Of a stretch of 30,326 nucleotides of DNA, positions 24,414 through 30,033 are shown piece after piece (position 1 is the first letter of the stretch; every line of letters starts with the position of its first letter). The notes below the pieces were generated by a model, which ran no database searches, had not been told where the DNA came from, and saw only the letters and a program-made list of their open reading frames with translations. A program made the position numbers and the translations under genes. This DNA is from a virus. Where the stretch lies: positions 1 through 30,326 of the IMG/VR virus record IMGVR_UViG_3300007346_000135; one strand, given 5' to 3'.

Positions 24414-24612
24414 TATTTGTAACCTTTTTAAATTGTCTTTGAACAATTAAATAAGCAACATCATTATTCATCATTTGATCGTGAATTTTAATTAATTTCA
24501 AATCTTTTTTCACTTTTTCTACTGTTTTTCCACTTGCAACAGGATAACAAGGCTTAACACAACTTAAAGTTTGATTACTTATAGCAAAAGCTAAAAAAAT
24601 AGTTGTCAACAT
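24406..24612 (-). CDS. small exported protein, 68 aa
   Basis: It begins with a hydrophobic signal-like segment (MLTTIFLAFAISNQTLSC) followed by two cysteines (SCVKPCYP) and a basic helical part (KTVEKVKKDLKLIKIHDQMM). The TLSC sequence is only a partial lipobox, so a cleaved or disulphide-bonded periplasmic protein is equally possible. TAAGGATTAATT precedes the ATG. It is cotranscribed with the TM2 protein gene. No family recognised. Confidence 0.5.
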   Translation of the reverse strand: MLTTIFLAFAISNQTLSCVKPCYPVASGKTVEKVKKDLKLIKIHDQMMNNDVAYLIVQRQFKKVTNNV

Positions 24613-24614
24613 AA

Positions 24615-24887
24615 TTAATCCTTATTTTTGTATTTTAATAAAACTCTTCTATTATGCATGCTTATTTCTGTATTTACTTGAAATAAACTATATACAAATA
24701 GCACTAGTGCTATTGGCGATAGAATCAAACTACAAAAAGTTATTAATATAGCCCATGCTAGTTTATTTCTACCAATGTAAAAACAATGCACTCCAAAGAA
24801 ACCTAAAAAATAAGCAAGTAACCACGCTACAGTTTTGCTTTTCATCTCTTCTTTCATTAATATAATATTTATATTTTCATTATTCAT
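24615..24887 (-). CDS. TM2-domain membrane protein
   Basis: The 90-aa protein contains the TM2 signature: KSKTVAWLLAYFLGFFGVHC followed by FYIGRNKLAWAIL, a pair of membrane helices with a short GVHxFYIG turn. A further hydrophobic stretch ends near FVYSLFQVN. TM2 proteins occur widely in bacteria and sit in the inner membrane; their function is mostly unknown. In phage genomes they are uncommon accessory genes. TAAGGATAATT lies before the ATG. It is placed 15 bases after the cysteine-repeat gene. Confidence 0.8.
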   Translation of the reverse strand: MNNENINIILMKEEMKSKTVAWLLAYFLGFFGVHCFYIGRNKLAWAILITFCSLILSPIALVLFVYSLFQVNTEISMHNRRVLLKYKNKD

Positions 24888-24902
24888 TTTTAATTATCCT
24901 TA

Positions 24903-25433
24903 TCATTTATTCTGGCCGTTAAATGTTCCATATAATCCTTTGCGGTCATTGCAGTTTTTGCAGTCATCACAGTTTTTGCAGTCATCACAGTTTTTGCAGT
25001 AGTCGCAGTAGTCGCAGTAGTTGCAGAAGTTGCAGAAGTTGCTGTGGTAGCAGTAGTCGCAGAAGTTGCATTCATTGCAGTACTCGCAGAATTTGCATTC
25101 ATCACATTTTTTGCAAAAATTGCAGTTTTTGCAGTTATTGCAGTTATTGCATAAGTCGCAGTTATTGCAGTTTTTGCAGAAGTGGCAGTAAGTGCAGTTA
25201 TTACAGTTATTACAGTTTTTGCAGAAGTGGCAGTTATTACAGTTAGTGCAGAATTCGCATTCATCACATTTTTTGCAATTATAACAGTTATAGCAATTAA
25301 CGTTACTTTCATTATCTTTTTCTGCTTTTTCTATATCGCCATTATAGTATAGATCTAAAAACTCTTGAGTGACCCCATTTTCACGCCCATTTTTATTTTC
25401 TAAAAAATCTTCGTAATCTTTAAAAATTCTCAT
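24903..25433 (-). CDS. xxC triplet-repeat cysteine-rich protein, 176 aa
   Basis: Residues 1-46 form a charged domain with ENGVTQEFLDLYYNGD. From residue 47 to 161 every third residue is Cys: 38 Cys in 39 positions, the one exception being Ser131 within YHS. Residues between are mainly Asn, Asp, Lys, Tyr, Phe (NNC, KNC, HFC, DYC). No signal peptide is present. The DNA is a matching run of 9-base-like repeats, so other frames there are also open but are shadows. Such spacing could build a helical solenoid lined by cysteines, for metal binding or disulphides; this is inference. AAAAAGGACAA supports the ATG. Confidence 0.8.
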   Translation of the reverse strand: MRIFKDYEDFLENKNGRENGVTQEFLDLYYNGDIEKAEKDNESNVNCYNCYNCKKCDECEFCTNCNNCHFCKNCNNCNNCTYCHFCKNCNNCDLCNNCNNCKNCNFCKKCDECKFCEYCNECNFCDYCYHSNFCNFCNYCDYCDYCKNCDDCKNCDDCKNCNDRKGLYGTFNGQNK

Positions 25434-25459
25434 TTTTTTGTCCTTTTTGTTTAATTTTA

Positions 25460-25705
25460 TTATATATTTTGATTTTTGTTTTGTAATTCTCTAATACTAA
25501 TGAGCTTCGAATTACATATATCAAGTGCCTCAGAAGTACTTAGAAAACTTAAATATACATCGCCGATTGTATTAGTATTTCTGTATGAAGGCTTGACTTG
25601 TTGAGTCAAATAAGGTGTCGATTTTGGCGAAACATAGAAAGTGTCAAATAAACCGCATGAAGATATCAATATTGATAATATTAATATTGATAATAATTTA
25701 ATCAT
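25460..25705 (-). CDS. outer-membrane lipoprotein, putative o-spanin (Rz1-like)
   Basis: The 81-aa protein has a hydrophobic leader and a lipobox ISSC (Cys17), so the mature part would be lipid-anchored. It contains a Pro/Ser-rich stretch (PKSTPYLTQQVKPSY) and an end, SEALDICNSKLISIRELQ, resembling Rz1-type partners. It overlaps the i-spanin gene's end by eight bases. Together they would fuse inner and outer membranes during lysis of a Gram-negative cell. GGGAG lies upstream of the ATG within the i-spanin's codons. Confidence 0.65.
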   Translation of the reverse strand: MIKLLSILILSILISSCGLFDTFYVSPKSTPYLTQQVKPSYRNTNTIGDVYLSFLSTSEALDICNSKLISIRELQNKNQNI

Positions 25706-26030
25706 ATATATTTACTCCCGCAGGAGGGACTAATAAATATTTGTTTAAATCATCAGGGGTTTTGATTTCTAAAATACCGTCATCATCTTTTTTTATCTTT
25801 TCTAAAACTTTATAAAAATTATTTGAATATATTTCTTTTATTTTGTCAGTATCTTTCAGATTAGATATAGTCATCTCATTACTATCTAACCATGATTGTT
25901 GCATCTTATCCATGACATTAATAAGCTGTTTATTTTGTGCGGACAATTCTGCCATAGCAAAAACTAGATATATAAGTAAACCAATTCCAGAAAGTACAAT
26001 AATTATTTTAATTACGGCTTTTTCTAACAT
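25698..26030 (-). CDS. inner-membrane protein, putative i-spanin (Rz-like)
   Basis: The start is taken at the ATG 26030; a preceding TTG has no advantage. An N-terminal membrane helix (about residues 7-28, IIIVLSGIGLLIYLVFAMAE) is followed by a helical, likely coiled, periplasmic part (SAQNKQLINVMDKMQQSWLD). That architecture with an overlapping lipoprotein gene marks an i-spanin/o-spanin pair. It overlaps the upstream lipoprotein gene by 23 bases. Assigned by architecture rather than by a motif. Confidence 0.65.
   Translation of the reverse strand: MLEKAVIKIIIVLSGIGLLIYLVFAMAELSAQNKQLINVMDKMQQSWLDSNEMTISNLKDTDKIKEIYSNNFYKVLEKIKKDDDGILEIKTPDDLNKYLLVPPAGVNIYD
25715..25726 (-). promoter_or_regulatory. 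hairpin masking the o-spanin ribosome-binding site
   Basis: On the minus strand CTCC-TGCG-GGAG forms a 4-bp stem with a tetraloop, whose 3' arm is the GGGAG ribosome-binding site of the lipoprotein gene. It lies in the end of the i-spanin reading frame, so ribosomes translating that gene would open it. This would couple the two spanins. It is predicted from pairing only. Confidence 0.35.
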
Positions 26031-26532
26031 CAATCAAACCTATAACCTTTTTCTTAATAGATCTATAAATAGGGCTTAATGGCGAAGGAATTAAAAAAGA
26101 AAATAACATCATCAACAATAAATCAAATCTATTAATACCTACATTAAAGACATTATTATTTTGATTTCCTGTTACATAATCATCAGCTGTATTGCTTCTA
26201 GTATCTGTTTTAAGAGTTTTGTTGCTTAAATCAGTATGTTCACCACCGATAGAAAAAATAGTTTTGTCTTGGCTTGCTTTGAGTTGATTAGAGGTATCTT
26301 TATTTTTTAGTGTTGACCTTTCATATTTTTTTGAATTATTATCACTAAAATTTAAATCTAATTTAGCTTCACCTACCCCTTGAGTTCCAGAACCACCGCC
26401 GTCGATTTTATCGCCTTTTGAAAATTCTAATTTTGGATTTGTTGCATTCGGCAACATTCCGCAAGAAGCAAGCCAGAAACAAAACAATATTATTAATGAA
26501 ACACAAAACAAATCTAAAGCAGTTTGGTACAT
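26008..26532 (-). CDS. phage lipoprotein with C-terminal membrane helix
   Basis: The 174-aa protein has a hydrophobic leader ending in a lipobox LASC (Cys24), a long hydrophilic Ser/Asn/Asp/Lys-rich middle (with GDKIDGGGSGTQGVGEAKLD), and a C-terminal helix LLLMMLFSFLIPSPLSPIYR. The helix followed by IPSP is a feature I recall from lysis-cassette membrane proteins of other phages. It may therefore span the periplasm. Its ATG overlaps the stop of the upstream membrane gene (TAATG), indicating coupling. Function is not established. Confidence 0.6.
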   Translation of the reverse strand: MYQTALDLFCVSLIILFCFWLASCGMLPNATNPKLEFSKGDKIDGGGSGTQGVGEAKLDLNFSDNNSKKYERSTLKNKDTSNQLKASQDKTIFSIGGEHTDLSNKTLKTDTRSNTADDYVTGNQNNNVFNVGINRFDLLLMMLFSFLIPSPLSPIYRSIKKKVIGLIDVRKSRN

Positions 26533-27044
26533 TATTTTATCTCGTATTTAAGTTTGAAAGTTGAAACGCAAAAGAATACACCTGTAAATAAAGAAAAGAT
26601 AGATAAAAAATCACTAGATGAATATATCATATTTTCGTAACTTTGTATTGATGAAAGACCAACAAACCCCCAAAACAAACTATAATATCCAGCTATAAAA
26701 ACAAAAAACAGTAGATAAGTTTTAATTTTATTATAATATTTTTCTTTTATTACAGATATTATTGATAATATTATTATTGTCGGATCTAATATAACATCAA
26801 CACAAATTTCAAATAATGTGTAATTATCGAAGTTATATATTGCGTATGAAGCCCATACAAGCACTAATGTTGCAATTAATAATATTCTGCTATTTCTGTG
26901 CATATTGTATTTTATTATTTTTCTAATTAAATTTACCATATTATAAAGCTTTAACAACAAAAAAAATAGCTCAATATAAAATTTATATATTATATTTTTT
27001 TTAAATATTTTATTATATGTATTATTTTTTTCAATCTTAAACAT
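26532..27044 (-). CDS. multi-spanning membrane protein (holin-like?)
   Basis: The 170-aa frame has at least four hydrophobic segments, around ELFFLLLKLY, RILLIATLVLVWASYAIYNF, LDPTIIILSIISVI, TYLLFFVFIAGYYSLFWGF. Size and membrane topology allow a holin, which would fit the spanin genes downstream, but no holin family was recognised. The start is uncertain: ATG codons at 27044, 26939 and 26903 all lack a clear ribosome-binding site, and a promoter-like TATAAT two bases before the first would exclude it if used. Confidence 0.5.
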   Translation of the reverse strand: MFKIEKNNTYNKIFKKNIIYKFYIELFFLLLKLYNMVNLIRKIIKYNMHRNSRILLIATLVLVWASYAIYNFDNYTLFEICVDVILDPTIIILSIISVIKEKYYNKIKTYLLFFVFIAGYYSLFWGFVGLSSIQSYENMIYSSSDFLSIFSLFTGVFFCVSTFKLKYEIK

Positions 27045-27046
27045 TG

Positions 27047-27075
27047 ATTATACAAATATTCAATTAATTTATATA
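27047..27075 (-). promoter_or_regulatory. promoter-like element resembling the one before the tape measure
   Basis: On the minus strand the 29-base stretch TATATAAATTAAT-TGAATATTTG-TATAAT differs from the stretch at 13647-13674 by two bases and one gap. Both end in a perfect -10 box. If active it would drive the membrane/lysis genes, but its +1 would then fall beyond the first ATG. Very low G+C makes coincidence possible. Confidence 0.35.
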
Positions 27076-27088
27076 TATTATTATATTA

Positions 27089-27394
27089 TTAATTTATTTC
27101 AAGTTTTATATTTTTTGGTAACTCAAAACAAAGTTCTTTCCAATCAGTAGAAATTTGCATAAGTAGCTTAACTATTTCAATTGTTGTTACAACAACATTT
27201 CTCCCAACAAAGAAATATTTTCCATCAGATATATTTCTTTTATTTTCTGACAATACTACAACACACCTATTATTCATACTTATGTAATTAAATTTAGATA
27301 AGTAATTACTATCAAATCCATAATCAAATAATATATTTACTATTTTTTCTAATATCTCGTTTTTTCTTTCTTCTGTCAATTCATATTTTTTCAT
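27089..27394 (-). CDS. hypothetical protein, 101 aa
   Basis: The start MKKYELTEERKNEILEKIVN at 27394 has AAGGAAAATAATC before it; the longer frame from 27430 lacks a site. The middle has NYISMNNRCVVVLSENKRNI, and the end DWKELCFELPKNIKLEIN. It is soluble with alternating helix and strand. No family is recognised. It follows the methyltransferase gene by 41 bases. Confidence 0.6.
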   Translation of the reverse strand: MKKYELTEERKNEILEKIVNILFDYGFDSNYLSKFNYISMNNRCVVVLSENKRNISDGKYFFVGRNVVVTTIEIVKLLMQISTDWKELCFELPKNIKLEIN

Positions 27395-27435
27395 GATTAT
27401 TTTCCTTACTATATTTATTATATTACACAATTTTA

Positions 27436-27927
27436 TTATCTTAGTTTATATAGATCACTTCTATTTATCAGACTTACTTTATCAAATTTATTGCTCCAAA
27501 TAAACAAAACAGAACCTTTATTATTCCCATTAACGGGCTTACCAGTTTCACAGTTTATAAACGAAATTCTTCCACTAATAAATCTAACTTCACTACAGTT
27601 GTCAAAAGCCTTTTTAAACCATTGAACAGATGTATCAGAAGGAACTAACATAACTGTATTATTGCCTTTTTCATGCTCTAATATTGCTTTATCTACCCAA
27701 GGATTAATATTAGAGTATGGCGGGTTACACCAATTAGAAGTACTCCAATTAGAATTTAAAGCATCTTTTTCCTCATCAATATATTTGCTACAAAGGTTAT
27801 TTTTTTCACTTGCTGCAACATCACAGTTAAATTTAAATTCTTTATTCAATGTTTCAAAAATCTCTATAGGAGTTTGCCATAAATCCTTAATTTCTTTTTC
27901 AGTAAAACTTTTATTTTCAGTATTCAT
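27436..27927 (-). CDS. phage DNA N6-adenine methyltransferase (Dam-type)
   Basis: The 163-aa protein fits the phage N6-adenine methyltransferase family: WQTPIEIFETLNKEF near the start, the DVAAS segment (36-40) of the AdoMet-binding site, and the catalytic NPPY (68-71) in WCNPPYSN followed by INPWVDKA. The length is typical for the small phage Dam group. It would methylate adenine in phage DNA, probably to evade restriction or mark it for packaging. The recognition site is unknown. GGAGATAG supports the ATG, which overlaps the upstream stop. Confidence 0.85.
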   Translation of the reverse strand: MNTENKSFTEKEIKDLWQTPIEIFETLNKEFKFNCDVAASEKNNLCSKYIDEEKDALNSNWSTSNWCNPPYSNINPWVDKAILEHEKGNNTVMLVPSDTSVQWFKKAFDNCSEVRFISGRISFINCETGKPVNGNNKGSVLFIWSNKFDKVSLINRSDLYKLR

Positions 27928-28187
27928 TTACTATCTCCAACTACCACATGTAGTGTTTTAACTGCTTGAATCCATGTTCTTTTATAGTACATCTCAAAGT
28001 TATCAACAACATTATATAAGCTACCACGCTTCTCTACAACTACTGTTAGTAACTCAAGATTCATTTTGCTTATTTCATCATGTCTAGCTCGTAGTTTTTT
28101 CAGCTCTGCATAATTAATAAATACTATTTCAGCAGGTACAGCGATAATCTGGTCGTGTCGATAGTTGTTATCTTTAAGAAAATTCAT
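27924..28187 (-). CDS. hypothetical protein, 87 aa
   Basis: I start this at MNFLKDNNYRHDQIIAVPAE (28187), which has TTGGAGAAATAG upstream; a longer frame reaches 28217. The middle is helical (AELKKLRARHDEISKMNLEL), and the end carries FEMYYKRTWIQAVKTLHVVV. The tail YYKRTWIQ is repeated in a decayed copy further upstream (28536-28600). Function is unknown. It lies between YopX-like and methyltransferase genes. Confidence 0.6.
   Translation of the reverse strand: MNFLKDNNYRHDQIIAVPAEIVFINYAELKKLRARHDEISKMNLELLTVVVEKRGSLYNVVDNFEMYYKRTWIQAVKTLHVVVGDSK
27966..27986. repeat. 21-bp direct repeat, copy 1
   Basis: TTGAATCCATGTTCTTTTAT plus a final A occurs here and again at 28563-28583. The flanks are also similar (TTTAACT before, TAnTA..CTCAAA after), so the similarity covers about 45 bp. 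Here it encodes the YYKRTWIQ end of the 87-aa protein on the minus strand. Confidence 0.8.
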
Positions 28188-28188
28188 T

Positions 28189-28533
28189 CTATTTCTCCAA
28201 AAGCTCTGGGTTTTCATAGATGTTACCTTTTACTTCAAGCTTATGAATACCGTAATAATCTAAACTACGTCCATTATCAAATCTAAATTGCAAGAAGTCT
28301 GTATCATAAACAATCTTGTCTACAAACCCCCAAGAACCTTGAACTATATCACCTTCATAAATATCAGCACCTCGCCTATCGAGAAGTCCTGTAAACTGCA
28401 TAAGTGTAACTTGATCACTTGCCAGATTATCAATACATACATTCATGTCTTCAAACTCATGTAATTTTGGCACATACATTTTTTTATCTTTATCGCTCCA
28501 CGCTCTAAACTTAATAATTCTATTCATTGGCAT
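28189..28533 (-). CDS. YopX-like protein
   Basis: The 114-aa protein matches the YopX phage family: KFRAWSDKDKKMYV at the start, LMQFTGLLDRRGADIYEGDI (about 44-63) and GNIYENPELLEK at the end. YopX-like proteins are frequent in phage early regions, but their function is unknown. AAAGGAG five bases before the ATG gives a strong start. It is followed by the 87-aa gene after two bases. Confidence 0.85.
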   Translation of the reverse strand: MPMNRIIKFRAWSDKDKKMYVPKLHEFEDMNVCIDNLASDQVTLMQFTGLLDRRGADIYEGDIVQGSWGFVDKIVYDTDFLQFRFDNGRSLDYYGIHKLEVKGNIYENPELLEK

Positions 28534-28535
28534 CT

Positions 28536-28600
28536 TTACTCCTTTAATTTAGCTTTAACTCGTTGAATCCATGTTCTTTTATAATATAGCTCAAAAAATC
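28536..28600 (-). pseudogene. decayed duplicate of the 87-aa gene's C-terminus
   Basis: Read on the minus strand in one frame, this stretch gives FFELYYKRTWIQRVKAKLKE and a stop, closely matching FEMYYKRTWIQAVKT of the gene at 27924. An in-frame TAA precedes it, and no start is left. A different frame holds a 23-codon ORF (28544-28615, MKLNKDFLSYIIKEHGFNEL) that is probably spurious. The 124-bp gap 28534-28657 otherwise shows nothing clear. Confidence 0.6.
28563..28583. repeat. 21-bp direct repeat, copy 2
   Basis: This is an exact match to 27966-27986 (TTGAATCCATGTTCTTTTAT plus A), lying in the decayed copy. The spacing of 597 bp spans the YopX-like gene, so the pair could recombine and delete it. 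Confidence 0.8.
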
Positions 28601-28656
28601 TTTGTTAAGTTTCATCACTACTACTTTACAAGTTATAGACATTATCATTTATAAAA

Positions 28657-29160
28657 TTACTCATCACATAGCTCTTTTATTATTTGTTTATTCTCGTTAG
28701 TAATAATCGCGTGCTTTTCTATAACATCAAAACTTTTTGATTTTTTGTATGCTGTGATTGCTCTATTCCATAATTCTTCATTTTCAGGTACTATTTCAAT
28801 CTTTTTCTTTTGAAAAATTTTAGGTCTTATTCTTACACCACCAACACGAGTTCCCATAAGACTTGCTGATTCATCAATATACAACTGTATTGTTAAATTA
28901 CACCAATCATCAACAAAAGAGCTTCCCGATAATTCTTTAAGAGTTTTTGAGTTGGTAGCGTTCAAAACTAAAGGTTTAATATTTTCGCTAAAATAAGCAA
29001 TATTTGCATCTATTTTTTTACCAGCAACCTTAGCTCCAAATTCTTGTCTAACTTGATTAATAGTGAAGATTAAATCACTATTTTGCTCAGTCAAATCTTC
29101 TAAGTCAGCACAGCTCAAATGATCACTTTTAAAAACTTTTCTGTAATGTGTTTTTGACAT
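28657..29160 (-). CDS. recombination-associated phage protein, unknown function
   Basis: The 167-aa protein begins MSKTHYRKVFKSDHLSCADL and contains KPLVLNATNSKTLKELSGSS (about 62-81), VDDWCNLTIQLYIDE and MGTRVGGVRIRPKI. These segments recur in phage proteins next to YqaJ-type exonucleases, which suggests a role in DNA recombination or single-strand binding, yet none is established. AAAGGAGAAAATAAA precedes the ATG. It follows the exonuclease gene by 18 bases. Confidence 0.75.
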   Translation of the reverse strand: MSKTHYRKVFKSDHLSCADLEDLTEQNSDLIFTINQVRQEFGAKVAGKKIDANIAYFSENIKPLVLNATNSKTLKELSGSSFVDDWCNLTIQLYIDESASLMGTRVGGVRIRPKIFQKKKIEIVPENEELWNRAITAYKKSKSFDVIEKHAIITNENKQIIKELCDE

Positions 29161-29178
29161 TTTATTTTCTCCTTTAAA

Positions 29179-29814
29179 TTAATAATTATCAATTTTACTA
29201 TTCAAAATAATTTCTTTTTGATTTTCAACATAAACAATAAAATCGTTTATTCTTTCTTTCATTTCTTCAAATTCATTTTTCAAATCTTCTTTATAAAGGC
29301 GATGAATGAATATTTTTTTATTGGTGGCGTAGTTATCACAGTAACTTATATAATCAATCCATTTTCTATTAGAAGCATATAAGTTAAAGTAAACCTGCCA
29401 CTTATAAGCTGGATCAACCCCCTGTCTTTTTATATTTGCAAAGTGTACAGTAGGTATAACAGATTTTACTTCTATAATTCCATCATCTTCTACCAATCCA
29501 TCGGGGGAGCAACCTAATACACCATCAGAGAAAAACCCACCTTTTTTGACTTCGCAAAAATTATATTCTTCATATAATGCTATTGCTAAAGGCTCTTGTT
29601 CATGTCCTCGAATCATGTGTCTATTAGTATAATCTGATTCTATTTTATTTCCTGTTATTTGCTCTATAGCTAAATTAATAGCGTATTTTTTAGCAACTTC
29701 TCCGAAAGATTTTCCGACATGTGCCATGATGCAACCAATCTTAGAACCAGTTATGACACCAGATCTTAGATCAAACCACTCTTCAGTATTTTGTCTAATA
29801 TCGTAAAAATTCAC
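29179..29814 (-). CDS. YqaJ-type viral recombinase / lambda-like exonuclease
   Basis: The 211-aa protein has the PD-(D/E)XK core of the lambda exonuclease/YqaJ family: TEEWFDLRSGVITGSKIG at the start, GHEQEP (70-75), CSPDG (Asp105) with IIEVKS (Glu115, Lys117), and QVYFNLYAS (140-148). It would digest double-stranded DNA 5' to 3' to leave strands for annealing. All key residues are present. A GTG start with GAGGGGTAAATT is used. No clear annealase was seen nearby, though the adjacent 167-aa protein or genes outside the window may supply it. Confidence 0.9.
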   Translation of the reverse strand: MNFYDIRQNTEEWFDLRSGVITGSKIGCIMAHVGKSFGEVAKKYAINLAIEQITGNKIESDYTNRHMIRGHEQEPLAIALYEEYNFCEVKKGGFFSDGVLGCSPDGLVEDDGIIEVKSVIPTVHFANIKRQGVDPAYKWQVYFNLYASNRKWIDYISYCDNYATNKKIFIHRLYKEDLKNEFEEMKERINDFIVYVENQKEIILNSKIDNY

Positions 29815-29817
29815 AAT

Positions 29818-29955
29818 TTACCCCTCTAAATTTTTAAAAAACAAATGTATATTAGCAATAAACTTTGCCCTAAAAGTTTTGCAGTAAACATTTTTGCCAT
29901 AAATGTGGCGTACTTCAAACTTGTTTTTATTTTTAACAATTTCATAATCTTTCAT
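29818..29955 (-). CDS. small basic ORF, 45 aa
   Basis: The ORF MKDYEIVKNKNKFEVRHIYG, then KNVYCKTFRAKFIANIHLFF, is preceded by AAAAGGACAAATAAA and ends three bases before the exonuclease start, with GAGGGG in its last codons serving the next gene. The tight spacing supports expression. It is basic with one Cys. No family recognised. Confidence 0.6.
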   Translation of the reverse strand: MKDYEIVKNKNKFEVRHIYGKNVYCKTFRAKFIANIHLFFKNLEG

Positions 29956-30004
29956 TTTATTTGTCCTTTTGTTGAGTTAAACTAAGTATTAATTCTCCTT
30001 ATAA

Positions 30005-30033
30005 TCTATAATACTTATTAAAATTGGTTTCAA
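30005..30033 (-). promoter_or_regulatory. candidate promoter before the 45-aa and exonuclease genes
   Basis: On the minus strand TTGAAA (30028-30033) lies 17 bases from TATAGA (30005-30010). An AAGGAG follows about five bases later, but no start codon sits behind it. The next real start has its own AAGGAC. Hexamer matches are five and four of six. Confidence 0.4.

Noticed and set aside
24960-25280. CRISPR-like array in the repetitive DNA
   Set aside because: The units are short, contiguous and coding, with no spacers of constant length.
24890-25312. Second open frame over the cysteine-repeat gene (Thr/Ala-rich), and a plus-strand frame of Cys/Ser runs
   Set aside because: These arise because the 9-base-like repeats lack stops in several frames. 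Only the Cys frame has a good ribosome-binding site and a non-repetitive N-terminal domain.
28544-28615. 23-codon ORF in the gap before the YopX-like gene
   Set aside because: It runs in a different frame from the recognisable duplicate of the 87-aa gene and has no homologous content of its own.
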